From Mesorhizobium sp. NZP2298 (GTDB lineage: Bacteria; Pseudomonadota; Alphaproteobacteria; Rhizobiales; Rhizobiaceae): a stretch of 64,000 bases of DNA. Positions 46,977 through 55,507 of the stretch are shown here, piece by piece; positions within the stretch are counted from its first letter, which is position 1, and every line of letters begins with the position of its first letter. The translations under genes were made by a program, and so were the position numbers. The notes under the pieces are model-generated. The model saw nothing but the letters and a program-made list of their open reading frames with translations, was not told where the DNA came from and searched no databases. The stretch covers positions 1,612,001 through 1,676,000 of the forward strand of contig NZ_CP033365.1 in the NCBI RefSeq assembly GCF_013170825.1, read 5' to 3'.

Positions 46977-47402
46977 TTATTTCGGTGTCGACCGGAAGAT
47001 TGGACCCCGGTCGATCACCTGCTGCAGCATGCCGTTGGCGACATATTCCGGAACGGCATCCGGGTTTGCTTCCGGGCGACTCTGCTGTCCGGGATAGCCG
47101 ATCAGGTCCCGCACATGCGGGGTCATATAGTAGCCGGCGGAAGCCACAAGGCCGATCGCGGAGAGCGCATCGGCATCGGTGCGGTTCAGCTCGTTGGCGA
47201 CCTCCGATGCGTCGCGTCCGCCAGCCTTCGAAAGGCCGCGCAGGAAATTCTCGCGCAGGTCGGGCCGCAGCTCCAGAATGCGGTCAAGCATGTCGCCTTG
47301 CACGTTCATCTCGCTGGCCGCGGGCATGCCTTCGGCATTGGGAATAAGCACATCGGCAATGGCTGCGAATGTCTCGCGAATGTTGGCGTCCAACTGGCTC
47401 AT
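46977..47402 (-). CDS. GMC dehydrogenase small subunit, copy 2
   Basis: A 141-residue paralogue of the protein at 44849-45283, with the same blocks: FAAIADVLIPNA near residue 12, GYYMTPHVRDLIGYPGQ near residue 90 and DRGPIFRSTP at the end. No export signal. The ATG overlaps the stop of the large subunit copy 2 (ATGA), so translation is coupled. It has the same relation to its large subunit as copy 1, which shows that a two-gene unit was duplicated. Confidence 0.85.
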   Translation of the reverse strand: MSQLDANIRETFAAIADVLIPNAEGMPAASEMNVQGDMLDRILELRPDLRENFLRGLSKAGGRDASEVANELNRTDADALSAIGLVASAGYYMTPHVRDLIGYPGQQSRPEANPDAVPEYVANGMLQQVIDRGPIFRSTPK

Positions 47403-49030
47403 GCCGCCACCTGCTGATCACGACGGTTGGCGATGAGGTGCTTGACCGAACGCAGCGCCACGGCCGCGATCGTGCCCGTCGGATTGAAGCCGGAGGAGGT
47501 CACGAAGACGCTGCCGTCATAGACGAACAGGTTCGGCACGTCGTGCGAGCGGCCGTGCTGGTCGACGACCGAGCGCTCGGGATCGTTGCCCATGCGGCAG
47601 GTGCCCATGAGGTGCCAGCCGCAGTCGCGCATCAGAGGCGTGGTGGAAATGTCCACCGCGCCAGCGGCGAGCATGGCTTCCTTGGCCCGTTCTAGATGGA
47701 AGTCGATCATCTTCTTGGTGTTGTCGGAGTTCTTGTAGATGATTTTCGGCGCGGCAATGCCGTCGCTGTCCTTCAACACCGGATCGAGCACAACGGCGTT
47801 CGTCTCGTCAGGCAGATCCTCGGCGATGATGCCCCATTCGAAGGCGCGGCCGAAGACCTTGCGGGTGTTGCGGTGCAGATTGGCGCCCCAGGCCTCGTCG
47901 AGCGGCTTGCCACCATAGGCGGCGCGCATGCCGAGCGGGCCACCCGAGGGCATGACCTGCCATTTGGCGCCACGCACGAAGCCGCGCGACTTGTCGGTTT
48001 CGTAGAACTGCATCGACTGGATCGTCTGGCCGGCCGGTCCGAGCCAGCTCTCCAGCGGTTCGTCGAAATAGCCCGTTACAGCGGCATAGGGGTGCATCAT
48101 CAGGTTCTTGCCGACCAGTCCGGAGGAGTTGGCGAGCCCATTGGGAAAACGGCCGGAGGTCGACAGTTGCAGCAGGCGCGGTGTGCCGACACCGTTGGCG
48201 CAGACGATGACGGTCTGCGCCTTTTGATGCCGCTCACGGCCCTGGCGATCGATATAGGTGGCACCGTTGGCACGGTTCTGGGCGTCGAGCGTGATTTCGC
48301 GAACACGCGCGCCGGTGATGAGAACGGCCCCGTCGCGAAGCGCGTCGGGCCAATGGGTGTGATCGAAGGAGGCTTTCGCGCGTTCGGGGCAGCCGGTCAG
48401 GCACGTGCCCCAGCGGACACATTGGTTGCGCCCGCCATAAGGTTTGGAGGGAATGGAATTGGGTGCCGGCCACCAATGCCAACCGAGCCTGTTCATGCCC
48501 TCGGCGGCCTTCATGCCGATCTTGCCGATCGGCAGTGGCGGCAACGGCGATGCTTTCCCCGGCGGATAGGCTGGATCGCCGTTCAGAGCCGACACGCCCA
48601 TCTCTATGTCCATCTGATCGTAGAACGGCTCGAGATCCTCGTAGGTGAAAGGCCAGTCGTCGGCGACGCCATCCAGCGTCTTGACGCGGAAATCCGACGG
48701 CATGAAGCGCTGCCAATGCGCCGCATAGAGAATCGTGCTGCCGCCGACGGCGCTGTACATCAACGGGTTCACGTCCGATTCAGACGTGTCCACGGGATAG
48801 TCCTGCTCGAGATCGCGAACGTTGGGGTTGGGATGCCAGCGCTTCTGCGACATCAACTCCCATTCCGGCTTGTTGCCCCAGAATTCGGCATTGTCGACAC
48901 GCCCGCCCTGCTCGAGGCAGACGACGCTGAAGCCGTTGGCGGCGAGGTGCTTCGCCGCAACCGAACCGGATGCGCCGGCGCCAATGATCAAAACATCCGC
49001 GACTTGGGGTGGTCTACCCTGGGGTGCCAT
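47399..49030 (-). CDS. GMC oxidoreductase large subunit with predicted Fe-S motif, copy 2
   Basis: A 543-residue FAD dehydrogenase, clearly paralogous to copy 1. FAD loop VLIIGAGASGSVAAKHLA at residues 13-30; Cys204, Cys210 and Cys214 give the same C-x5-C-x3-C pattern within QCVRWGTCLTGCPERAK; catalytic region CGWHLMGTCRMG near residue 483 and FNPTGTIAAVAL near the end. ATG at 49030 is supported by GGGAGGAGG; upstream ATGs (49054, 49081) lack it and lie in the promoter. It is the first gene of the six-gene leftward operon and divergent from etfB. Confidence 0.9.
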   Translation of the reverse strand: MAPQGRPPQVADVLIIGAGASGSVAAKHLAANGFSVVCLEQGGRVDNAEFWGNKPEWELMSQKRWHPNPNVRDLEQDYPVDTSESDVNPLMYSAVGGSTILYAAHWQRFMPSDFRVKTLDGVADDWPFTYEDLEPFYDQMDIEMGVSALNGDPAYPPGKASPLPPLPIGKIGMKAAEGMNRLGWHWWPAPNSIPSKPYGGRNQCVRWGTCLTGCPERAKASFDHTHWPDALRDGAVLITGARVREITLDAQNRANGATYIDRQGRERHQKAQTVIVCANGVGTPRLLQLSTSGRFPNGLANSSGLVGKNLMMHPYAAVTGYFDEPLESWLGPAGQTIQSMQFYETDKSRGFVRGAKWQVMPSGGPLGMRAAYGGKPLDEAWGANLHRNTRKVFGRAFEWGIIAEDLPDETNAVVLDPVLKDSDGIAAPKIIYKNSDNTKKMIDFHLERAKEAMLAAGAVDISTTPLMRDCGWHLMGTCRMGNDPERSVVDQHGRSHDVPNLFVYDGSVFVTSSGFNPTGTIAAVALRSVKHLIANRRDQQVAA

Positions 49031-49111
49031 GCGGTTCCTCCTCCCAAACATCATGACGGGCGGCCCAGAGAGGACTGCCATATCGTCACCTTTGCACACC
49101 AAAAACGTTCT

Positions 49112-49139
49112 GACAACATTGTCGACATTATAGTTGACA
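49112..49139. promoter_or_regulatory. dyad operator and -35 element in GMC/etf divergent promoter
   Basis: GACAACATTGTC at 49112-49123 matches the NACAAnnTTGTN dyads at 37353-37376. TTGACA at 49134-49139 is a good -35 for the rightward etf operon; no good -10 is seen. The same FCD-GntR regulator probably acts at both places. Confidence 0.65.
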
Positions 49140-49252
49140 TTTTTGGTGGCGCGCGCTGTATGGGTCTCAAGACGGCTGCGGGAGGCGGCATCAATCCGGG
49201 GCTCACGGCCCATCGGAGGCGCGCTGACGGCGCGGCTTTAAGGGGAGGATCA

Positions 49253-50020
49253 ATGCATATTGCGGTTGTTCTGCGCATCGTGCCAGACGTAACGGAGGAG
49301 ATCGAGATCGCCGGCAACGGCATGGAGATCGATCGTGAATGGATCGGCCTCAAGCTCAACGAGTTCGACGATCATGCGCTGGAAGAAGCGGTGCTCCTCA
49401 AGGAGTCGACCGGCGCGCGCGTGACGGCCGTTACGCTTGCCGGCGACGGCGCGGAACGCCAGTTGCAGACCGCGATCGCGCGTGGCGCCGATAATGCCAT
49501 GGTCGTCAATCATGACCAGGAAGGCGCGGTAGGCGCACGCGCCGCCGCGCATCTGCTGGGTTCGGTCATGAAGAATCTTGGTGCCGATCTGGTGCTGACC
49601 GGCGTGCAGACGCCCGAGGATGTCTTCGGGCAGTTGGCCCCGTTCCTGGCGGCGGACCTGCAATGGCCGGTGCTGAATGCGATCAACGGCGTGTCCGTTG
49701 CGGAGGGCGGGCTCGAGGTGACGCAGGAATACAGCGGCGGCTATTCCTCCCGCCTCGCCGTGAAACTGCCGGCAGTCCTTGGAATCCAGGCCGCGTCGAA
49801 GCCGCCGCGTTACGTCTCGGGCAGCAAGCTGCGCCAGGCAAGCACAGCCACGATCGCCTCGGTGGTGTCGACAGTCCCGGACGGTTTCCGAGCTCAGGTC
49901 TCGACGCGCCTTGGCGCGTCTCAATCCGGCACCAAGGCCGACATGATCACCGGAAGCGCCGAGCAGATTGCCGCCAAGCTCGTGGATATGCTCGCCGAAC
50001 GCGGACTGGTCGGAGCCTGA
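49253..50020 (+). CDS. etfB: electron transfer flavoprotein beta subunit
   Basis: A 255-residue ETF beta subunit, cytoplasmic. Conserved blocks: LNEFDDHALEEAVLLKE near residue 35, GADNAMVV, then LVLTGVQTPEDVFGQLAPFLA near residue 113 and LPAVLGIQAASKPPRYVS near residue 170. GGGGAGGAT precedes the ATG. ETF takes electrons from dedicated dehydrogenases; here the divergent GMC enzymes and perhaps the LhgO-like oxidase are candidates. A long apparent upstream frame is the antisense of the GMC gene and is not coding. Confidence 0.93.
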   Translation: MHIAVVLRIVPDVTEEIEIAGNGMEIDREWIGLKLNEFDDHALEEAVLLKESTGARVTAVTLAGDGAERQLQTAIARGADNAMVVNHDQEGAVGARAAAHLLGSVMKNLGADLVLTGVQTPEDVFGQLAPFLAADLQWPVLNAINGVSVAEGGLEVTQEYSGGYSSRLAVKLPAVLGIQAASKPPRYVSGSKLRQASTATIASVVSTVPDGFRAQVSTRLGASQSGTKADMITGSAEQIAAKLVDMLAERGLVGA

Positions 50021-50023
50021 ACG

Positions 50024-50965
50024 ATGAAGATACTCGTCTATCTCGATCTTCAGGACGGTGTTCCCACCGCGCTGTCGCGTGAACTTGTGGCCGGCGCGCG
50101 CCGGCTCGCCGGGCAGGGCGGCAGCATCGAACTGGCGCTGATTGGCGGCGACGCCGACGCGGCCAGGAACCTGGGCGCCTCCCGCGTCTTCACATCGACC
50201 CCTTCGCCCTATGATCCCGTGGCGCATGGCGCCTATCTCCAGGGCATCGTGGCCGACAACGGGTTCGACCTCATTGTCTTCGGTTGCACCACCTCGGGTC
50301 TCGACCTTGCGCCTGTCCTTGCGTTCCGCAACGACCTGCCGCTTCTCAGCTACTGCACGGCGGTGCGGATTTCCGGCGGCACGGTGGAGGCGGATAGCCA
50401 GATCTATGGGGGCAAACTTGTTTCCACCGCCGAGGCTTCAATGCCTGCCGTGCTCCTCGTGAATGCCGGCACCTTCAGCGAGGAAAACGGCAGCCAGGCC
50501 GAAAATGCCGAGATCATTCAGCTTCCCGACAGGCCTCAGTCCTCGGTGCGGCTGCTGTCCGCCAATCGGCCGGATCCGAATGCGGTCGATATCACCAAGG
50601 CCAGCCGCTTGCTCTGCGTGGGCCGCGGGATTGGCGAACAGGACGTCATCGAGGAGGCGCGCGAAGTCGCCGATTTGATGGGCGGCGAAATCGTCGGCAG
50701 CAGGCCGATCATCGACGCCGGCTGGCTGCCGAAGGAGCGCCAGGTCGGCAAATCGGGCCGCAAAGTCAAGCCGCAGCTGTACCTCGCCCTGGGCGTTTCG
50801 GGTGCGCCCGAACATATCGAAGGCATGGGGGGTGCGGGCACGATCGTGGCGATCAACACCGACGCCGGCGCGCCGATCTTCGACCATGCGCATTTCGGTG
50901 CGGCTGTCGACGTCGCCGATTTCCTCCCTGCCTTCAAGGAGGCTCTGGCCAGGAAGGTGGGCTGA
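50024..50965 (+). CDS. etfA: electron transfer flavoprotein alpha subunit
   Basis: A 313-residue ETF alpha subunit. The N-terminal half has GCTTSGLDLAPVLAFRNDLP near residue 85; the C-terminal FAD domain has LCVGRGIGEQDVIEEA near residue 200, GSRPIIDAGWLPKERQVGKS near residue 224 and LGVSGAPEHIEGMGGAGTI near residue 257, the FAD-binding block. It lies three bases after etfB and one base before the Fe-S reductase start, a compact three-gene electron-transfer operon. Confidence 0.94.
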   Translation: MKILVYLDLQDGVPTALSRELVAGARRLAGQGGSIELALIGGDADAARNLGASRVFTSTPSPYDPVAHGAYLQGIVADNGFDLIVFGCTTSGLDLAPVLAFRNDLPLLSYCTAVRISGGTVEADSQIYGGKLVSTAEASMPAVLLVNAGTFSEENGSQAENAEIIQLPDRPQSSVRLLSANRPDPNAVDITKASRLLCVGRGIGEQDVIEEAREVADLMGGEIVGSRPIIDAGWLPKERQVGKSGRKVKPQLYLALGVSGAPEHIEGMGGAGTIVAINTDAGAPIFDHAHFGAAVDVADFLPAFKEALARKVG

Positions 50966-50966
50966 C

Positions 50967-52904
50967 GTGCTTCAGACGCAGCTTGTTCTGACCGCCCTGG
51001 TCGCCGCCACCGTCGCCATATCCGGATATCGGTTCTATAGGATCCTGGCGCCGGTGTTCCGGGGGGCGTCCGTGTACAGGCTCGACCACCCCCGGCAGCG
51101 TGCTGCTGGAGCCGCGGCCGATGTTGGCCTGCACAGACGGCTATTCCGGAAACGCTATTCCGGGCTGCTCCATGCGATGCTGTTTTCCGGCTTCGTCGTG
51201 CTCTTCACCGCGATCATCCAGAGCTTCGGTTCCGGATTTTTCCCCGGTTTCTCGCTGGCTGCGATCGGCGGCAACACCTGGATCGCGCTGGCGCAGGACA
51301 TCTTCGCCGTGCTGATCATCGCGGCGCTGGCGCTGGCGGCGTTCCAGCGCGGCTTTCTGCGGCCGGCTCGCTTCAAGGGCTCGAATGCCGTCGATGCCTG
51401 GGTGATCTACGGGCTGGTCGGCTGCGTGGTCGGCACGATGTTGCTGGAGAACGCGTTCCATATCGTGGCCGTCGGAACGGCGACTTCCTGGCGCCCAGTC
51501 TCCGGCGCCATAGCTTCGTTTCTTGTCGTCCTGGGCATAAGCCCGGCCGTTGCGGCTGGAGGGGCCGAATTCTTCTACTGGGCGCATATATGCGTCGTGC
51601 TTGCCTTCCTGATCTACATTCCGGGTTCCAAGCACCGCCATATGTTCCTGGCCATTCCCAACATCTATTTCCGCAACATCGGGCCAAAGGGCCTGCTCAC
51701 GCCCGCCGGCTCCGAGGCTGCGGGCATTACCGACATCGATCAGTTCCACTGGAAGCACAAGCTCGACCTGGTTTCGTGCACCGAATGCGGCCGGTGCCAG
51801 GAGGCGTGCCCGGCCAACGCCGCCGGGCTTCCGCTCAGCCCCAAGAAGCTGATCATGGATCTGCGCGATCATATGATGGACCGCGAGCGTGGCAATTGCC
51901 GCGACGTGCCGCTGATCGGCGGGGTGATCAAGGAAGAAACGCTTTGGGCGTGCACGACCTGTCGCGCCTGCCTGGACGTTTGTCCCGTCCATATCGAGCC
52001 GATGACCAAGATCATCGAAATGCGTCGCAGCCTGGTTGAGGAAGGCGATGTCGAGCCGATGCTGCAGGATTCGCTGGCGAGCCTGCAGCGCAACGGCAAC
52101 TCACTGGGCAAGCCGGCGCGCCAGCGCGCCAAATGGACCAGAGACCTGGACTTCAAGATCAAGGACGCGCGCGAGGAGCCTGTCGACATCCTCTGGTTCG
52201 TTGGCGATTACGCGTCCTTCGATGCCCGGGTCCAGCGCATCACGCTGAAGGTGGCGCGCGTGCTGCACGAGGCCGGAGTGGACTTTGGTATCCTCTACGA
52301 CGCCGAACAGAACAGCGGCAATGATGTCCGCCGGGCCGGTGAGGAAGGCGTCTTCGAAGTGCTGGCTCGCCAGAACATCGAAGTGCTCGACGCTTGCCAG
52401 TTCAATCGGATCATGACGACCGATCCGCACAGCCTGAACGCGTTGCGGCAAGAATACCGCTTCTTCGACCGCAATTATGAGGTGATCCACTATACGCAGT
52501 TGCTGCTGGAGCTTCTGGAGTCGGGCCGGCTAAAGCCTTTGGCCAACGACGGAGGCGTCGTCACCTATCACGATCCCTGCTACCTCGGCCGCTACAATGG
52601 CGGTTTCGACGCTCCGCGCGAAATCATCCGCAAAGCGGGCTACGAACTGCATGAAATGGGCCGCTGCCGAGAGAACAGTTTCTGCTGCGGCGCCGGCGGC
52701 GGGCGTATCTGGATGGACGACAGCAAATCGGTTGAACGGCCGAGCGAGAACCGCATCAAGGAGGCGCTGGCTCTGGGCGATGCCAGACAGTTTGTCGTGG
52801 CCTGCCCGAAGGACACGGTCATGTACACGGCGGCGGTTCAGGCGCTTGGCGTTGGTGATCGCATCACCGTGCGCGACATGATCGATCTCGTGTACCTGTC
52901 CTGA
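50967..52904 (+). CDS. DgcB-like membrane Fe-S electron-transfer protein
   Basis: A 645-residue protein. Residues 1-240 have about six membrane segments (the part seen in DgcB, with HAMLFSGFVVLF and FYWAHICVVLAFL). Then come two 4Fe-4S motifs, CTECGRCQEACP near residue 270 and CTTCRACLDVCP near residue 330, and two CCG-type domains (DPCYLGRYNGG, SFCCGAGGGR) as in HdrB/GlpC/DgcB. It would oxidise reduced ETF and pass electrons to quinone, in place of ETF:quinone oxidoreductase. GTG start after AGGAAGG. The architecture equals that of DgcB beside etf genes in dimethylglycine loci, but no dgcA is present here. Confidence 0.9.
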   Translation: MLQTQLVLTALVAATVAISGYRFYRILAPVFRGASVYRLDHPRQRAAGAAADVGLHRRLFRKRYSGLLHAMLFSGFVVLFTAIIQSFGSGFFPGFSLAAIGGNTWIALAQDIFAVLIIAALALAAFQRGFLRPARFKGSNAVDAWVIYGLVGCVVGTMLLENAFHIVAVGTATSWRPVSGAIASFLVVLGISPAVAAGGAEFFYWAHICVVLAFLIYIPGSKHRHMFLAIPNIYFRNIGPKGLLTPAGSEAAGITDIDQFHWKHKLDLVSCTECGRCQEACPANAAGLPLSPKKLIMDLRDHMMDRERGNCRDVPLIGGVIKEETLWACTTCRACLDVCPVHIEPMTKIIEMRRSLVEEGDVEPMLQDSLASLQRNGNSLGKPARQRAKWTRDLDFKIKDAREEPVDILWFVGDYASFDARVQRITLKVARVLHEAGVDFGILYDAEQNSGNDVRRAGEEGVFEVLARQNIEVLDACQFNRIMTTDPHSLNALRQEYRFFDRNYEVIHYTQLLLELLESGRLKPLANDGGVVTYHDPCYLGRYNGGFDAPREIIRKAGYELHEMGRCRENSFCCGAGGGRIWMDDSKSVERPSENRIKEALALGDARQFVVACPKDTVMYTAAVQALGVGDRITVRDMIDLVYLS

Positions 52905-53364
52905 TCCCGCTGCCGCCCTACCAGGAATTGCCCCAGTTGGGCGGACCCTGTCATCGAGGATAGCTCAGTAGGCGGAAAGCTCTCGCGTAGATGTTTGATC
53001 CCGGGCTTTGATGGAGCATCGCTTCCGCGGCGCGCCCGTCCCGCATTTCCATCGCGCTGAAATGGCCGCTGTGGCCGGCGACAATGCTCTCTCGCCGCGT
53101 TGGCGGTGAAGTCCGGCGGGATCTAATCAGCCGACTTCCCGATCGTGGCGCTCGCCCTAAAACTTTCTTGCCGGCTATTGGAAGCGGAGCATGAACGGGC
53201 CCGCTGCGCTGATGTCGATCGCCGCTGGCTTTCTGCCCCGCGTGCTCGGTTACGGGTTTCGCCCAATCCACTTTGCAATGCCTATCTCATGCCCGCGCCA
53301 GCTATGGATGCGCCAACGGTCCGCATCATCGGCGATGCATCCGGGCGCATGGAAATTTCCTTGC
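52905..53364. other. non-coding stretch with a possible regulator remnant
   Basis: No intact gene. On the minus strand a frame at 52951-53271 ends with ESIVAGHSGHFSAMEMRDGR followed by AAEAML, which resembles the C-terminal FCD helices of GntR regulators. It has no HTH part. The stretch separates the etf operon from the convergent lactonase gene. Confidence 0.4.
52951..53110 (-). pseudogene. possible FCD-GntR C-terminal remnant
   Basis: About 50 residues resembling the last FCD helices (HSGHFSAMEMRDGRAAEAML). The rest of the regulator is absent. The match is by eye and weak. Confidence 0.25.
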
Positions 53365-54273
53365 TCAGCAGAAATGCAACCCGGCCGTATTGAGATAGAC
53401 GGCATAAAGCGAACTGTCGGCAGTGATGAACAGGCGATTTCGATGAGGTCCGCCAAAGCACACGTTGGCAACGGTCTCCGGGACAAGAATCTTGCCAAGA
53501 AGCGTACCGTCCGACGCAAAGCAATGCACGCCATCGCCAGCAGACACCCATAGGTTGCCGTCAACATCGATACGAAACCCATCAGGGATGCCGGGATCGA
53601 TCTCGGCAAAGACGCTGCCGCCCGAAAGGCGGCCGTGTTCGTCCACATCGAAGCGGCGGATATGGTGCGGCTTATCCCAGCCATGGGAACGGCCGCTGTC
53701 GGCGACATAGAGCTGTGTCTCATCCGGGGAAAAGGCAAGGCCGTTCGGCTTGTCGAAGTCGCCGGCAACTACCGATAGCGTACCTGACTTGGGGTCAAGG
53801 CGGTAGACGTTCCAAGCTCCGATCTCACTGGGCGCCTTGTAGCCCTCATAGTTGCTCAGGATACCGTAGGGCGGATCGCTAAACCAGACAGTATCGTCAG
53901 ATCTGACCACCACATCGTTGGGCGAATTGAGACGCTTGCCCTCGAACCGATCGGCCAGGACGGTGATACTGCCATCATATTCAGTACGCGTGACGCGCCG
54001 TTCCCCATGTTCGCAGCTGACGAGGCGTCCCCGCCGGTCGCGCGTATTGCCGTTGGAAAAATTCGAAGGATAGCGGAAAGTGGAAACATCACCCGTCACT
54101 TCATCCCACTTCAGCATCCTGTTGTTGGGAATGTCGCTGAAGAGCAGAAAGCGCCCATCGGCGAAATACACGGGCCCTTCGGCCCAGCGCATTCCAGTGT
54201 GAAGTTTTTCGAGTTTGCACAACGGGATAATGAAATCGTGGAAGCGACGATCAAGAACCTCGTAGTATGTCAT
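53365..54273 (-). CDS. SMP-30/gluconolactonase family lactonase
   Basis: A 302-residue six-bladed propeller. Metal ligands of the family are expected in MRWAEGPVYFADG (Glu, near residue 28), LNSPNDVVVRSDDTVWFSDP (Asn, near residue 117) and VADSGRSHG (Asp, near residue 193); NGNTRDRRGRLVSCEHG lies between. It opens sugar lactones to aldonic acids. ATG at 54273 is used, a few bases after the stop of a degenerated regulator frame. It is the last gene of the leftward four-carbon sugar-acid operon, and could supply the acid substrate from its lactone. Confidence 0.9.
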   Translation of the reverse strand: MTYYEVLDRRFHDFIIPLCKLEKLHTGMRWAEGPVYFADGRFLLFSDIPNNRMLKWDEVTGDVSTFRYPSNFSNGNTRDRRGRLVSCEHGERRVTRTEYDGSITVLADRFEGKRLNSPNDVVVRSDDTVWFSDPPYGILSNYEGYKAPSEIGAWNVYRLDPKSGTLSVVAGDFDKPNGLAFSPDETQLYVADSGRSHGWDKPHHIRRFDVDEHGRLSGGSVFAEIDPGIPDGFRIDVDGNLWVSAGDGVHCFASDGTLLGKILVPETVANVCFGGPHRNRLFITADSSLYAVYLNTAGLHFC

Positions 54274-54275
54274 CT

Positions 54276-54509
54276 TCAGGTGCCTTGCTTGCTGGGTTGC
54301 CTTGCCGATCGGCCGGTTCCTTCGGGCTTGCACATGACCCGACCGAGCGTTTCAACGTCGCGCAAACGCCTGCGCAGCTCGCGCTCGGCCCCGTCGGCAT
54401 TATGGGCAATGAAGGCCTGATAGCCGCGGACGTCGCATCCCATCGCAGGGCTAAGTGCCTCGGGTTGCTGAAGAGATGTATGACGCCTCATTGACAGGTC
54501 CGCCAACAG
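54276..54509 (-). pseudogene. remnant of an FCD-GntR regulator (C-terminus only)
   Basis: About 76 residues, including GYQAFIAHNADGAERELRRR and LRDVETLGRVM, match the C-terminal helices of FCD-type GntR regulators. The winged helix and most of the FCD domain are gone; the fragment begins at the stop of the permease gene. It ends two bases before the lactonase start, so an intact regulator-lactonase pair probably existed once and a deletion joined it to the ABC operon. Confidence 0.5.
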
Positions 54510-54511
54510 CT

Positions 54512-55507
54512 TCAGATGTCCTTGTTCTTGGCGCTGAGACCGTGAATCAGCAGCATGACAAGGATGATCGCGCCGAAGATCATCTCGCGCGCGGCAGCGG
54601 GCATCTGCATCACCGAAAGGATCGACGACAGAAGCGTGATGAAGATCGCGCCGGCGAAGGTGCCGACATAGTTCCCCCGACCGCCTTGAATGGAGGTTCC
54701 TCCGACCACCACAGCCGAGATGACCGGCATGAGATAGGGGTCGCCCATGCCCTGATAGGCCTGGTTGGTGTAGCCCAGCAGCAGGATAGCGCCGAAACTG
54801 GAAAACGCTCCGGCAAGGACGAAGGTTGCCACTGTCACCAGGCGGACCCGCGCCCCGGCAAGGAACACCGCACGTCGCGAATTACCCAGTGCATAGAGGT
54901 AGTTGCCATAGACGGTACGCCGGAGCACCCAGACTGTGATCACGGCAACTCCCAGCCATACGAGAAAGGCGTTGGGGATGCCGAAGGTCCGACCGATCGC
55001 CGCCTGTGTCGCCAGCCAGGGGACCTCACCGTTGGGACGGCTGTTGCCGGTGTAGAAAACCGTGGCGCCAAGCAGCATGGCGTTCACCGCCAGCGTCCAG
55101 ACCATCGCGGGTACGCGAAAGATAGCGACACCGATGGCGTTCAAGAGCCCAATAACCATGCCAAAGCACAGGCCCAGTGGAATTGCCAGGCCGGCGATCA
55201 CGGGATTGGAACTGCCAGTGGCCGAGATGACAACAATCGCAGTGCCTGTGATCGTCCAGGGCACTGAAAGGTCGATCTCGCCAAGCAGGATCACAAGCAT
55301 GGCACCGGTGGCGATGATACCAAGAAAGGCGGCGATCTGAAGCTGTTGCAGAATGTAGCTGGGCTTCAGGAATCCGGGGTACAGTAGCGAACCACCCAAG
55401 AGCAGGGCGACGCAGCCCAGCCCAATCAGCAGGACGGACACATGATCCCGGCTTAACCAGCGGCGGGATTTGTGGGGCGTTGCGCGTCGTGCGGTTGCAT
55501 CAGTCAT
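54512..55507 (-). CDS. sugar ABC transporter permease 2
   Basis: A 331-residue BPD_transp_2 permease with about nine hydrophobic segments. LVILLGEIDLSVPWTITG near residue 73 corresponds to the family GGIDLSVG block, with Glu in place of the second Gly. YALGNSRRAVFLAGARV near residue 204 and VVVGGTSIQGGRGNYVGTFA near residue 268 are further blocks. It shares one base with the preceding permease (TGATG). It is the final transport gene of the leftward operon. Confidence 0.92.
   Translation of the reverse strand: MTDATARRATPHKSRRWLSRDHVSVLLIGLGCVALLLGGSLLYPGFLKPSYILQQLQIAAFLGIIATGAMLVILLGEIDLSVPWTITGTAIVVISATGSSNPVIAGLAIPLGLCFGMVIGLLNAIGVAIFRVPAMVWTLAVNAMLLGATVFYTGNSRPNGEVPWLATQAAIGRTFGIPNAFLVWLGVAVITVWVLRRTVYGNYLYALGNSRRAVFLAGARVRLVTVATFVLAGAFSSFGAILLLGYTNQAYQGMGDPYLMPVISAVVVGGTSIQGGRGNYVGTFAGAIFITLLSSILSVMQMPAAAREMIFGAIILVMLLIHGLSAKNKDI

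Noticed and set aside
47696..49252. Over 500 codons in frame upstream of etfB
   Set aside because: Antisense of the GMC gene copy 2; the real etfB start has a strong ribosome site at 49242-49249.
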